A stretch of DNA of 64,000 nucleotides from Pseudeuparius sepicola (GCA_963920635.1 OY987298.1:123079735-123143734); one strand, 5' to 3'. Numbered from the stretch's first letter, positions 10,028-23,345 are shown. The notes: generated from the sequence alone by a model not told the origin. Numbers and translations: made by a program.

Positions 10028-12080
10028 ATGTATATTATAACCTAGGTACCTAATTTTAAACAATATGTTATTAATAAATAATGTCCCTTTTCGACACTTA
10101 AGGACAAATAGTTTAAATAAGACATAGAAAATTATATAGACATCATGATGTCTTTTTCTAAATAAGGGGTTAAACCCCCAACCCCTTAATTACAGCCCTG
10201 GATATAATTTAAAATTATTTAAAAATAATTTAAAAATATAGAAAAAATTGTGAACTACCAAATACTTTTTTCTATTTTTGTGAATGTCAACTAGCCTATT
10301 TCTTAAATTTACTAAAACATTTGTTGCCTTATTCTCAACTCCTGGATAAAAAAGCATCTATACTCCTCCTTACGGCAGAATGCGTGCGACGTAAGGGGGA
10401 AGAACTCGCAAATATTATAGAATTAGTCACAGTTCAGGGGCGCAGCTCAATTTTGTGTAACTCACTGAATTAATTTTCATATAATTGTTATTTAATTTAT
10501 TGTTCATATTATTTTTAACGGTGATGCCTTAGACTATGGAGGAAGGCAAACCCTTATAACATTGGCAATTATTTCTCGTGCTTGAGAATGCAACGTTCTT
10601 CCCTGTTTACTCATTTTGCACACGTTAACTCCCGAACATACGAAACGCCACTGAGCTCTCTGAGCCGGCGGAAAAAACTTGCCAGCGGCCTAAAAAATGA
10701 GGTCTGTGTGGTAGACTAAATACGCAGTTAACTTTACGTACTATAGAAACAGGCACAAAACGCGTTGGCTAACTGCTTTTGTCAGCCGACTGCTTGGTAG
10801 AAGTGCTGTGTTGCCGTATTTCAAAGGCGATGGTAGACGCGACGATGTTGAAAAAAATATAATAGGTGTTTTATCACACCGCGTTAAAAATAAATGATAA
10901 AAATGGGTAAGTGGTCCCGTGATGCGAGCTTTATTGTTTCGGTATAACAGATTTCAGAAATTCGGCTTCAATATGATAAAACTTGTATTCGCCAATAAAT
11001 AACGACTATATACTCGTATAGGAAATCTCGCAATGCTGCCCGCATTCTTTAGAAACGTTTTCTTTCGTGCTTTGGACTAGATAAAGACACGGTCTTATTT
11101 GTTCCCCTCAAAAAATAAAATCTTACAAATTCGTAGATTATAGCCAACCCTCAATAATAAACGATTTAGAAAATAATTTTCTTGTGTGTGTAGGTATGTA
11201 ATTCGATGGTTCCCAGTATCATCCGACAATCCAAATACCTGTACTCCCTGTTCAAATAACAGTTAATCATTCCCACTGTCACATAATATATAATCTGATT
11301 AATACCCGACAAGGGTCTAACGATATCCCCAAGCCATACAGGGAAAAAGCAACAAAACCATAAAATTAAATAAACGCGGCATAGACCTCCTTGCCAACCG
11401 GAGAGGTCCTCTCCCCCGGAATCCATTCAATTACGCTTGCCGGCAGAGGCGGCTCTGGGCACCCGCTATTTCGGGATAGACTAGGGGTCGCTAGTTAAAC
11501 GTCTGGTCCGTTTGTTTGGACCACGGACTTCCGGCAGTAACGAGATTTTGGTCGACGATTGTATTGCGAGAGCGCCGGTCGCAAGTTTTAATGGCTCAGA
11601 ATGAAATATCTTTGATGGGTGCTTCCCCGATAAAGTTCAGGTCCGATGAATACCGCCTGATGCATGACTGACAGTGATATAATCGAATGAAAGAATCATA
11701 ACTTGATCGCTAGCAGCATGGGAGGGTGCTGCGACCCTTATCCCTGTGCGTAATAAGCCATAGTGGCTTATGAACGTTTTTTGATAAACGACATTTAACA
11801 ACTTTTTCAGGAGCAAAGACTCTTTATTTTCCTTTGAAATCACCACATCTCAGAGGAAAACCGACTAAAACACAACGTCACGTTGTCTAAAAAAACAACC
11901 ATAGTTATACAAGCATGCAGACAACTGATGTTCAACGCAGGTTCATACCTAGTTCGGGAATCATCTTGAATCGGTTGTTTTTGGTCTAGGTCTACGTAGC
12001 TTCAATACGTGCTCCTATATTACCAGTCCCCACAATAGATTATCGGATACGCTCCCACCTTCGCTTCGAGATGGAAGCAT
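10028..12080. repeat. Tandem duplication, unit 1 (2053 bp)
   Basis: The unit beginning ATGTATATTATAACC and ending GAGATGGAAGCAT is repeated directly at +2053. The copies are near-identical; the one difference I found is C at 10505 against A at 12558. The short open frames at 11166-11426 and 11637-11846 recur identically and show no protein family. The unit contains a GC-richer island near 11260-11600. It is either a very recent duplication or an assembly/haplotype duplication. Confidence 0.93.
11260..11600. promoter_or_regulatory. GC-richer island with a diverged relative at 16840
   Basis: Shares AATCCATTCAATTACG, GCTATTTCGGGAT, TTAAACGTCTG.TCCGTT and GTAAC.AGATTTTGG, in the same order and spacing, with 16840-17142. 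It has no open frame conserved between the two, so it looks non-coding. The identical second copy lies at about 13313-13653. A regulatory role is inferred only from the retained blocks. Confidence 0.4.
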
Positions 12081-14133
12081 ATGTATATTATAACCTAGGT
12101 ACCTAATTTTAAACAATATGTTATTAATAAATAATGTCCCTTTTCGACACTTAAGGACAAATAGTTTAAATAAGACATAGAAAATTATATAGACATCATG
12201 ATGTCTTTTTCTAAATAAGGGGTTAAACCCCCAACCCCTTAATTACAGCCCTGGATATAATTTAAAATTATTTAAAAATAATTTAAAAATATAGAAAAAA
12301 TTGTGAACTACCAAATACTTTTTTCTATTTTTGTGAATGTCAACTAGCCTATTTCTTAAATTTACTAAAACATTTGTTGCCTTATTCTCAACTCCTGGAT
12401 AAAAAAGCATCTATACTCCTCCTTACGGCAGAATGCGTGCGACGTAAGGGGGAAGAACTCGCAAATATTATAGAATTAGTCACAGTTCAGGGGCGCAGCT
12501 CAATTTTGTGTAACTCACTGAATTAATTTTCATATAATTGTTATTTAATTTATTGTTAATATTATTTTTAACGGTGATGCCTTAGACTATGGAGGAAGGC
12601 AAACCCTTATAACATTGGCAATTATTTCTCGTGCTTGAGAATGCAACGTTCTTCCCTGTTTACTCATTTTGCACACGTTAACTCCCGAACATACGAAACG
12701 CCACTGAGCTCTCTGAGCCGGCGGAAAAAACTTGCCAGCGGCCTAAAAAATGAGGTCTGTGTGGTAGACTAAATACGCAGTTAACTTTACGTACTATAGA
12801 AACAGGCACAAAACGCGTTGGCTAACTGCTTTTGTCAGCCGACTGCTTGGTAGAAGTGCTGTGTTGCCGTATTTCAAAGGCGATGGTAGACGCGACGATG
12901 TTGAAAAAAATATAATAGGTGTTTTATCACACCGCGTTAAAAATAAATGATAAAAATGGGTAAGTGGTCCCGTGATGCGAGCTTTATTGTTTCGGTATAA
13001 CAGATTTCAGAAATTCGGCTTCAATATGATAAAACTTGTATTCGCCAATAAATAACGACTATATACTCGTATAGGAAATCTCGCAATGCTGCCCGCATTC
13101 TTTAGAAACGTTTTCTTTCGTGCTTTGGACTAGATAAAGACACGGTCTTATTTGTTCCCCTCAAAAAATAAAATCTTACAAATTCGTAGATTATAGCCAA
13201 CCCTCAATAATAAACGATTTAGAAAATAATTTTCTTGTGTGTGTAGGTATGTAATTCGATGGTTCCCAGTATCATCCGACAATCCAAATACCTGTACTCC
13301 CTGTTCAAATAACAGTTAATCATTCCCACTGTCACATAATATATAATCTGATTAATACCCGACAAGGGTCTAACGATATCCCCAAGCCATACAGGGAAAA
13401 AGCAACAAAACCATAAAATTAAATAAACGCGGCATAGACCTCCTTGCCAACCGGAGAGGTCCTCTCCCCCGGAATCCATTCAATTACGCTTGCCGGCAGA
13501 GGCGGCTCTGGGCACCCGCTATTTCGGGATAGACTAGGGGTCGCTAGTTAAACGTCTGGTCCGTTTGTTTGGACCACGGACTTCCGGCAGTAACGAGATT
13601 TTGGTCGACGATTGTATTGCGAGAGCGCCGGTCGCAAGTTTTAATGGCTCAGAATGAAATATCTTTGATGGGTGCTTCCCCGATAAAGTTCAGGTCCGAT
13701 GAATACCGCCTGATGCATGACTGACAGTGATATAATCGAATGAAAGAATCATAACTTGATCGCTAGCAGCATGGGAGGGTGCTGCGACCCTTATCCCTGT
13801 GCGTAATAAGCCATAGTGGCTTATGAACGTTTTTTGATAAACGACATTTAACAACTTTTTCAGGAGCAAAGACTCTTTATTTTCCTTTGAAATCACCACA
13901 TCTCAGAGGAAAACCGACTAAAACACAACGTCACGTTGTCTAAAAAAACAACCATAGTTATACAAGCATGCAGACAACTGATGTTCAACGCAGGTTCATA
14001 CCTAGTTCGGGAATCATCTTGAATCGGTTGTTTTTGGTCTAGGTCTACGTAGCTTCAATACGTGCTCCTATATTACCAGTCCCCACAATAGATTATCGGA
14101 TACGCTCCCACCTTCGCTTCGAGATGGAAGCAT
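12081..14133. repeat. Tandem duplication, unit 2 (2053 bp)
   Basis: Second copy of the unit at 10028-12080. It joins directly to unit 1 without spacer and exits into unique sequence after GGAAGCAT at 14133. Confidence 0.93.
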
Positions 14134-15566
14134 AGCTTTGAAAGCGAAAGAAAGCCAAACTCCATTTGCCCGCCTCATTTGTAAGCTGTACAAAAGAAAT
14201 GAAAGAATAGTGTTTATGCATAGATAACGTTTTTGTATACCTAGTTATTTTTAAAGGATTGGAAGAGAAAACACAGCATCTTGTGGCAACCAGCTGCAGA
14301 AACGCACCCATTTATTGAATGCATATGTTCTATGGGTGAGTCGAGATATTTTTCTTTTACATTTATACAGAGACAACTTTATCCGTCATTGAACACAGGG
14401 TGTTCCGTCGTTGATGGCTTTACCAGGCGTTCTTCTCGTCAAATGAGGATGTTCATAACAACATTTTGGCTCCCAGTCCAGGGACTCCTGCCTAATAAAA
14501 AAGTTATACTCTGATAACTTTTTAGTTTGCATCGATTTTAATAATTTTTACGTCAGTTTCATGTCTGGCAATTTAGTGTCAAGGTATCAATTTGTAAATA
14601 AGCCCTGGGGCTAAGAAATTGTTGACTACATCATCTATTCAAACTTTACAATTAATACTTTTACAAAATTTTGAATTGGTTTGGGGCCTCCAATTATTTC
14701 CAAGCAAAAAACGGACCCTTGATCAATTTAGATAAATTTAACCATTATTGAAAACATCGCACTAAAGTATTCAAAAGGCGTCGAAAAAAATTATACTAGG
14801 GCATCACATAATTTGTAAAAACATTGTGACATTTTGAGATTTTAATTTTTTTCATTTCTGTGGTCTAGGTACAGGATATGTTTGGAGAAGTATATAAAAC
14901 TATACAATTTCCCTTATTTTCCTAAAATTTTTTATGTGTCATCCCACTCTATCTGACAAAATTGACATGTTGGGCGCTAAAAACCTTGCAAAATTAATTA
15001 CAATTCCAATATTTTTTACAATAATTATTTATATTGTAAAGTCACTTCCATTTGTATTTCCCATCAGTTCCACTGTCAAATCATTGTAAATAACATTTTC
15101 ATTGGTATCTAGAATTTTTATTATTCGACATTTTTAACAAAATTTGGTACAAACCCGTTTTAAGGGATGCCCAATCCAGTGGCGTAGTCATAATTTTTAT
15201 AAAAATGTGCCTAACATAATTTGTCTAATTTTGACCAAAAAAATATATCGTAGTAGGCCTTGTTTTTTTTTTAAATAAAATTTGCCGTTTTGCCCTAAAA
15301 ACTATTTTACTGAACTACAACCAGATTTTTGAGCGTCCGCCATGATCTCAAGGTCATTTCATTGGGTCATCTTGTAAGTTTTGCATGGTAACCGCGAAGG
15401 ATAATAATTGGAACCAACCACGAAGTGGTTGATTGTTTTTTTTTTAAGGAAAACCCTAAGCCCAGAGTTAAGTTTTCTTAGGCGAACTTGTGTTTTGCTT
15501 ATATTATGTTTTAATACCTACGGCACGTAGTTATGTGTAACTTTAGATCTGTCCAACTAGTAAAAA
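14134..15566. other. AT-rich spacer with a possible hAT-type end
   Basis: The only structural cue is CAGTGGCGTAG at about 15179, the sort of end seen on hAT elements; no partner end was found. TCTAGAATTTTTAT followed by AACAAAATTTGGTACA at about 15110-15155 recurs near 40695-40731, so an old shared repeat is likely. Confidence 0.4.
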
Positions 15567-15568
15567 TA

Positions 15569-16497
15569 GGGGAAGTGCGGGTATTGCCGCCCACTTAAGC
15601 AGAATTTTTAAGCTACGGCGAAAATTAATATATGAATATATAGTATAATTGTTTGGCTAGTGTAATTTAAACTTGAAACCCTCCATTTACTTCGTTTACT
15701 ATGAGTTTTTTAATATTTGTTGGATTGCTAGTCTTGGGCGGAATTTGCCGACATAGTGGTCAATACCGCCCACCGAAAGGTTAATACCGCCCATTAGTGG
15801 AAATGGTAGAAATAACTATTCAAGGCGCATTTTAGGTATAAAAATTATTTTTATTCAACAGAAGAATACATTAAAATAACACAACCAACTCTATTCTATT
15901 TAGAAAGGTATATAATAAAAATATTCTTATTGGCAATAATCACATATAAAATTCCACTTCCGTTTTGACGGCATTTATGGCACTTTCCAGTTGCTGTGTT
16001 GACCATGTTGTCTTCGTTCTTGGCTTCTTGTTTTCCTACAGTTTAAATTCGTTATTCTAGGACATGCGGGTAATACGGCCCATATTAAAATCTGTAGTAT
16101 AATACCGTCCACCGTTGGGCGGTATTGCACGTCGTTGGTCATTTTTATTTTTATATTTGCTTTCTGTAATTTATTAAAGATATTATTAAAAACGATTGAT
16201 AGGCAGGTAGAGTAAGAAATGAACTATAGTTACATGCAATATCCAACAATTTAGAACAAGAATAAGGTACTTACAGCTTATATTCTAGAAACTGAAAACT
16301 ATAAAAACGCCACATGCACACACATTGGGGTCGGTAGAAAAACTGAGAAAGCCGCCAGCGCCACGGCCGGTCCTGACAGGCCCGTTTCAATGCTACGTCA
16401 CTTGAACAGAGTCCTTAGATTTACCGTAATACTCAAAATAAGAGATTTATACTACTGGGCGGTATTATCCGGTGGGCGGTATTACCCGTACTTCCCC
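15569..16497. mobile_element. TA-flanked element with TACCGCCCA iterons
   Basis: Ends are GGGGAAGTGCGGGTATTGCC on the left and the near reverse complement (GGGGAAGTACGGGTAATACC) on the right, both flanked by TA. Inside, TACCGCCCA or close variants recur on both strands (about 15588, 15764, 15786, 16073, 16106, 16118, 16457, 16474), a pattern of subterminal transposase-binding repeats. No transposase is encoded in 929 bases. Confidence 0.75.
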
Positions 16498-16839
16498 TAT
16501 ACCTAGTAAGCGAGTGAAATGAATAATCTGATATGTCGTGAACAACTTTGTAGAATAAACGGTGTAAATCTAGGAAGACCTTGGCTTTAAAGTTTAAAGT
16601 ACGAGTACCGGCATGCTAAACAAAACAAGTGGCGCCCGTATCTTACAGCTTGTCATACTGACGGCCGTGTTGTGCTCGTAAAATGTCTCCAAACGAATCT
16701 AAAAAGTGATAAAACTGAAGTAGATAGTATACATGTGTATTAAAATTTTAGATTTTTTACGTTTACGGTTTCAAACAAAATGGAAAGTATGTAATCAAAT
16801 TTGCAACATAATACCTGATCCCGAACGTGGTCCTTTCCG

Positions 16840-17142
16840 CTCCTCCGCACACCTAAGCTAATTAAAACGCGACAGGGGCCCAACAGTATATTCCGAAATC
16901 ATCGGCGAAAAAAAAAAAACAACGAAACCAGAAAATTAAGTAACCCTGATAACGCGCTCCCCGCCTCCCCTCTTCCCCGGGAATCCATTCAATTACGATT
17001 CCCAGGAGGGCCGGCGGCGGCCCTTGCTATTTCGGGATGGGGCGGCAAATGCTACAGTTATTTAAACGTCTGCTCCGTTCGGCCGCAACGGTAACAAGAT
17101 TTTGGCCGGCGATCGTGTGGCGGAGGGATCAGTCACGAGTTA
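16840..17142. promoter_or_regulatory. GC-richer island, diverged relative of 11260-11600
   Basis: See 11260-11600. This copy is separate from the recent tandem duplication and is clearly older. The palindromic element at 17143 is inserted at its right edge. The frame over 17037-17297 crosses into that element and is not conserved in the other copy. Confidence 0.4.
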
Positions 17143-18384
17143 TACAGGGTGTAACTAAACGCATGGTCAAAAATGAAACCACGTATTCTTGGAGTCAAAA
17201 TAAGGGCACTTCTTCCTATATTTTTTTTCTCCTACGGGCCATAGTTTTTTTTTATACAGAGCGTAGAAGTTTAGAGAAAAATACACATATTTCTTAGTAT
17301 CTCTAGAAATATACGAGATATTTTCTTCAAACTTGGCATGTCACATGAGCGGATGAGCTGTCAAACTTAAAGTTGATATGAAGCTTCTGAGGCCCCCAGT
17401 TGCGGAGATAGAGGGTGATAGTAAAATTAATTAGTTCAGAAAAATATGAATACCCTGTATAATTGCATTTTTAAAATTTGTTTTGACTGGTAAATCCAAT
17501 GGTTAACAAAAAGTATCTCTTAGTATTTTTTCAGATTCTCAGCCGTTTTTTAATTATTTTTGAAGAACGGGAATGCTGCTAATAATCAAGTCATTTCAAG
17601 AATAGCAATCTGTGGATGTCAATAATTAAAGTTGGCATTATTTGGATCATTTGGCTGTCAATTTTGCACTTTAATATCAATATTTTGAAAAATGATATTT
17701 TCATTCGAAGAATTGACTGACATTCACTTTTTGCTATGGACTTGCCAATGGCACTAATAAACATATGCGTAAACGCATAGTTGCGTGTATTGAAAGATAC
17801 GGCTGTCATTTCGAACATTTAATAGTTTAATAATTTTCTAATAGCATTAAGTTTCTTTCATTATCGTTTTTGCTTTCGTATTTTGCTAAATAAAGTTTAA
17901 TTGACAGCCACAGATTGCTACAGATTTATTCTTAAAATGACTTGTTTATTGCAGCATTGCCGTTCTTTGAAAATAATTCAGAAACGGCTGCGAATATGAA
18001 AAAATACTAAGAGATACTTTTTGTTAACCATTGAAGTCACCACACAAAACAAATGTAAAAAATGGGATTATACAGGGTATTCACATTTTTCTGAACTAAT
18101 TAATTTTAATAACACTCTGTATCTCCGCAACTGAGGGCCTCAAATGCTTCATATCAACCTTAAGTTTGACGGCTCATCCGCTCATGTGCCACGCCAAGTT
18201 TGAAGAAAATATCTCGTATATTTCTAGACATACTAAGAAATATGTGCAATTTTCTCTAAACTTCTACGCTCTGTACAAAAAAACTATGGCCCGTAGGAGA
18301 AAAAAATATATGAAGAAGTGCCCTTATTTTGACTCCAAGAATACGTGGTTTCATTTTTGACCATCCGTTTAGTTACACCCTGTA
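17143..18384. mobile_element. Palindromic TA-target element, family 1 copy A
   Basis: The ends read TACAGGGTGTAACTAAACG and its near reverse complement. The two arms match over about 500 bases each (for example CCACGTATTCTTGGAGTC near both ends, inverted). The whole element is therefore a near-perfect foldback. TA lies at both ends in a TATA context. No transposase seen. Same family as 39299-40449. Confidence 0.85.
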
Positions 18385-18935
18385 TAGATTGCAGAATATA
18401 ATACAGGATGGTTCAAAGTGAGAGTAGGTTTTAGACGATTAGTAACTTTTCTGTTTCCGGTGCCTTTTATTTTTCTTTTAACTGAATCACGCGTTATTTT
18501 CTTTTTTAACTTACGAATTGGAAAACAATTCGGTTCACAAATTGCCTTTGCAATTTTGGGGATTCTATATAATTTTCCAACCATGCAAGCTTTTTGAAAG
18601 ACGATGCACAGGGTGTCCCAGTTAACGTGATGAACCAGATTTTCTCGGTAACTTTAAAGAAAAAATAAACTTGAGTAGAATTTTCCGAGGAATTCGAAAA
18701 TTACGTCAAACTTAAGGTACAGGGTGTTGTTAAAAAGTTGCAAAAAATAGGTACCTTTTTACAGAAAAATGCGAAGTTGAATTTTAACACGGAATATTAG
18801 TAGATAATGGTAGTAACAAAAAATTTTCAGTTCTCATTTTTAACTTCCGATTTCACCGGAAGTGAGCATCACTTGGTCAGATTTTTGCGACACCCTGTAT
18901 ATATTGTCTTATGTTTTGTTTTCCCAATTCCAACC
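18385..18935. other. Mosaic of transposon-end fragments
   Basis: Contains several ACAGGGTGT-type ends (about 18609, 18719, and CACCCTGTATA near 18891) without matching partners. It looks like nested, truncated copies of small TA-target elements. No gene. Confidence 0.45.
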
Positions 18936-19214
18936 ATATACAGCGTGTCCCGCTCTGATGTCCGGAGGAGGGAAAAGGTTTTTGTTCGTATAAGTTTACG
19001 CCAAAAAGTCATTCTTTATAAAAACTCCTGCTTGTTCCAAAACGACTAAAACTGTTAAAATATTTTTGATTTTTTATCCAGGGTGTTCAGTATTTCGAAA
19101 AATTTAAAAAAAAATTTAGTCACCAAGAGTAAAGGACCGTTGTTTTTGACAATATCAAAAAATATTATCAAGGATGTCATTTATTAAAATCTACAAGGGG
19201 TTACAAATTTGAGG
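18936..19214 (+). repeat. Dispersed repeat, copy 2
   Basis: Direct-strand counterpart of 5379-5660. The similarity starts at ATACAGCGTGTCCCGCT and ends at TTACAAATTTGAGG. Confidence 0.7.
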
Positions 19215-19783
19215 TTATTTTTATATAATTTAGTAAAATAATCTGATTTATTGATATAGGTCAATAATAGAAATATGTGCAAAGATAAAAACATCAAAAT
19301 AGTAATTGTAAAGTAATAATCACACATATATTATTATATACAAATTAAGTATGTCATAAGAAGTTACTATCTGCATAAATAAATCAGATTATTTTATTAT
19401 TTAATTATTGAAATTAAATAGGTAAATTTGGCATCAAGGACAACATTTTTGATCTTCAAATATGTACCTGAGACGAGATTTAGCTAAGAAACTGTATTTA
19501 AACTATATAGATTTATTTACAATACCTTGCAGGCAGAAAGAAAAAATAATTAAAAAAAATACCATAAAATCAATGAATTTAACGAAAACTTGTAGGCTGA
19601 TAGGGAATTGTAAGGAAAACATTTTTCAAGTTTTTTCAATATTTCAACAAATAAGTGTGGGTTTTAAAGTTTTTTTTTTGTTAAATGTTTGACAATTGCG
19701 ACAAGTCACGTGACAACTTTTTTATTTATTAGGGCTAAAAATAACAAAATTAAGGGTGGTGAAATCTCACGTTAATATCCATG
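19215..19783. other. AT-rich spacer, nothing recognised
   Basis: Very AT-rich, with only short open frames of poor composition. Confidence 0.5.
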
Positions 19784-20648
19784 TACAGGGTGATCCAAAC
19801 TCGACGCCCCAGGAACAGCGGGAACACGAAAACTCAAAATAAAGTTTCGAAAAAGGGTTCTTAAATGGGACATACTAAGGTCCAATTTTGTCCGAAAATT
19901 ATTTTTTTTTGACGTTTGGGAAAATGGCCGCTGTGACGTCGATATTATTTTCCCAGGAACATACCAGTTTTTCTCTATATGTTGAAAGTCCTTATTATTC
20001 TCAACAACTTTTGTAGGGAAAGATTTTCTGTATCTTTTATTGTTCAAAATATATAGGGTCAAATATGTAAAAAAACATGGAATTTTTTCTAATCATTTTT
20101 CGAAATTTTTCGAAACAATTAATAATTGCTAGTCAGAAATTATTTAAGAGTAGGTTAGGGTGTCTTGCGCACCCTTCAATTTATTCAACTAGAATATTTT
20201 TAATTTTTTTTTGTAACAAACGATAATAACAAACAAGTTAGTAACAAGCACAATTCAGAAATTTAATAAATATTCTAGTTGAATAAATTTCGATGCGCAA
20301 GGCACCCTAACATACCCTTCAATAATTTCTGACTATCAATTGTTTCCATAGCTATCTATTACATATTTTTGACCCTGTATATTTTGAACAAAAAGTACAG
20401 AAAATATTTCCCTACAAAAGTTGTTGAGAATGATAAGGAATTTCAACATATAGAGAAAAACTGGTATGTTTCTGGGAAAATAATATCGATGACGTCACAG
20501 CGGCTATTTTTCCAAACATTAAAAAAGCTAATTTTTGGTCAAAATTGGACCTTAGTACGTCCCATTTAAGAACCCCTTTTCGAAATTTTATTTTGAGTTT
20601 TCGTGTTCCCGCTGTAGGCCTGGGGCGTCGAGTTTGGATCACCCTGTA
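19784..20648. mobile_element. Palindromic TA-target element, family 2
   Basis: Left end TACAGGGTGATCCAAACTCG, right end its reverse complement. The arms match for at least 250 bases, and an inner inverted pair (ATTCTAGTTGAATAAA, about 20180-20290) continues the foldback. Open frames on each arm are mirror images of one another and not genes. Confidence 0.85.
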
Positions 20649-21775
20649 CAAGCACTTCTAGAAAACGGATATTTTCCAGACAGCGGAAGACATCGGCCCA
20701 ATCGTTGATATCTTTGTTAAGTCAAAAGTGTGGCATATTTAATTATTTTGATCGTTTTCTCTTACTCTATCATTACACGTTATTATTTTGAAACAGTAAA
20801 TAGAAATTTGACAACCTAATTCGTCCTCATCTTTGTGCTCCGTGGCCAACCTATGGGGACTTATGCTCCAGTGGGAACAAAAACGTATTATATTTTTTAA
20901 CAAAACTGAAAAGAAAAATTATCTTAAAAATAAAGAGGAATTCGATAAAAAATATTTGAAAAACGTTTTGCTTTTGATGAGTTAGATACCTACCCACCAC
21001 GGAGTTTAGAAAATTATAAAATAATGTCATTATCTGGGATATATGGCGCGGGGTCTAGGGTCCAATAATTCATGAGGAGGCGTTTGTCCAGGCTGAAGAG
21101 ATGTTGTGCTTATTATCACAACGGCTAGTGGGGCTATGCCATCACGGCTCGTGGTTCGTCCGTTGTCTATGTTGTGTATTCCAAGCAACTGACCATGCAT
21201 CTAGTCTGCCGCGGGTTTAACATTGGTCCGCACGCCCCTGGCCATACCACCCTGCACCCTACCCCAACCTTCTCCCACGCGACCTCTTCTTGTTAACAAA
21301 TTTTTACCGCGTGCTTATTATGCGGGCTCACTACGTTCACGTCGAGCGGAATGATTAATGCACCCGCCACGTGTTACTTAAGGAATGTAATGACAAATTA
21401 TTGCGTAGATGCGGATTAGATTATTCGCCGGATTATCAGGCACTCCATTGTGAGATGGGCCATATTTCACCGGTTCGAATCGGGCCGGGCGATCATCCCT
21501 CATCCTTCGCGGCCCGCACCCCGAAAAACACCGAGGATTGATGTCTCCCGGCTTGTAACTCAATTTCGCTTAAGTGGGGGCGCTGATAATGCGCCACCAG
21601 CTTTGGTTTCGGATTTATTAAATGACGGTCCCCGGGACACTTTGGATCCACAGAAACTGCTCCATCAAGGCGGCGCAATAATACTTCCCGCAAATGAAAC
21701 GGAAATAAAAGATATATCATTTTATATGAGAAATTGAGACACTTGAAACAGCAGTTTTGGTATAAAGTACCTACG
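20649..21775. other. Spacer with a GC-richer island at about 21030-21690
   Basis: After an AT-rich start, 21030-21690 is GC-richer and non-repetitive, with CpG-containing blocks. Overlapping open frames on both strands (21378-21831) show no recognised protein. Candidate regulatory island. Confidence 0.35.
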
Positions 21776-23345
21776 CACAGTAAAAAAAAACGGTGTAAAT
21801 TCTCTTCGTGTAAGTGGTGACCAAACCGCATTTGGTAAAATTCACACTACAACAAATTGGTTACTTTTATCACTTAGGGGTGTAATTCGTATATATTTCT
21901 AACACGGCTTCGTGTTTGTTCACACCACGCGGTGTTCCTTAACACCATTCGGTGTCCCTTAGCACTAAACGGTGTTAAATTGAACGTATTAACACAAGTT
22001 CGTGTCAGATAGATGAGACGGGGAAGATATTTCACCAGTTATGGGTGTATAATCTTAAGCAATCGAAGCCATGGCATCAGTTGTTTGTCGAACGTGTTGC
22101 GCGACGGAGCTTATCAGTGTGTGTGACGTATGACCCGACCGCGTGGCGCCTATAGTATAGGTATAAAAGTGATTCTACCGACCGCTAGTTCAAAAATGGT
22201 GTTGTTATGTAAAGTAAAATTTCATAGTGAAGTCAGATGGATTAAAACGACAGGCGAATATGCAGATGTGACGACGAAAGGTACTGTGTGATAGTCGAGG
22301 TGATAGCCCCTATAACCTATACACATCGATTGTGTTGATATGAGTTTGTTCTCACCGAAATAAGAAACAAGTCGCGAATCTAATTGACGGATTTTAAATT
22401 ATCTGACTATTCTGATTGTTCTGATGCCTGCTGATTGGCTCCGACTTAGTTGGAACCTGCTTGTGCTTGTGAGAACAGGCCTATCTAACTAAATCGCTGT
22501 GTCGCAACGTTTGAAGTTTCTTTTTGTCTCACACCGACAATTCTGTAAGACAACAGTTACTTAAGTACATTGTATGAGAATTTGTACGAAATATAGTTTG
22601 GTCCCATCAAAATGTACGAACTTGTAAGAAAATGCTCTATTGCAGTATAAGTATAAATAACCTCCTAACAAAGCATTTCTTGTGTTTGTGGTTAGGTATA
22701 CACTTTTCTTACGAATATTATTATATATATAACTTTTTTATAACCAGATATTTTTGGCTGTGAGAATGAATATTTATTTAAAGCTTAAGGAATATTTTGG
22801 AACTGAAATAAAGTCTTTTTCTTTAATTATTACTGTTTATTATTTCCTACAAATAATTTAAATTGAAGACCAAGCACATAGTATGCCTGGTTCATACAGC
22901 TTCTTTATATTTTAGTTTTATTTTATTTTTACAAATAACACATTTCCTTAATTCGAACTTATCAGTGACATTTGAAATTTCTTTAAAATAAAGTAGGTAT
23001 ATGTAAAATTATAAGAGAGAAGGAAGAAGAAAATGGGAATACCAAATAAATTAAATTACACCATTTTGACCAAATTTCGTGTAAAAGTTACACAACACGG
23101 TGTTAATCTTAAATACTAAATTAATTAAATTACACCATTTAGACCAAATTGCGTGTAAAAGTTACACAACACAGTGTTAATCTTACACAACGCCTTGTTA
23201 AATATTCAGAACAGCATAGTTCTTATTGACACCAGAACATATTTTTTGAAAATGACCAAAAAAGGAGGTGTAAAATTTACTAGATATGGTGTGGACTTGT
23301 ATAGACCACTTTCCATGTCAAATTTAACACCGGATTTTTAATGTG
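21776..23345 (+). mobile_element. CACAGTAAAA-type element, copy A
   Basis: Left end CACAGTAAAAAAAAACGGTG, right end ..CCGGATTTTTAATGTG. It is matched in inverted orientation by 45752-47228 over nearly its full length. Both subterminal regions are packed with ACACC/GGTGT palindromes (about 21860-22010 and 23060-23210). It also contains an exon-like reading frame at 22196. No clean target duplication is visible on this copy. Confidence 0.8.
22196..22280 (+). CDS. Exon-like frame inside element copy A
   Basis: 28 codons plus one base, beginning MVLLCKVKFHSEVRW and ending at a potential donor (AAAG|gtactg). The corresponding stretch in copy B (46691-46774) keeps the ATG, most residues and the donor but has lost one base. 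The sequence is not a domain I can name. It may be a captured host exon or the first exon of the parental transposase gene. Confidence 0.35.

Noticed and set aside
11166..11846. Identical open frames repeated at +2053 (11166, 11637, 13219, 13690)
   Set aside because: Their identity comes from the recent DNA duplication, not selection. No domain, and the frame is not kept in the older copy at 16840.
19772..20651. Near-identical peptides encoded on opposite strands (MTLYILNNKRYRKSFP type)
   Set aside because: They are mirror images from the two arms of a palindromic element.
21378..21831. Overlapping frames in a GC-rich stretch as a gene
   Set aside because: High GC lengthens frames on both strands; no family, start context or splice support.
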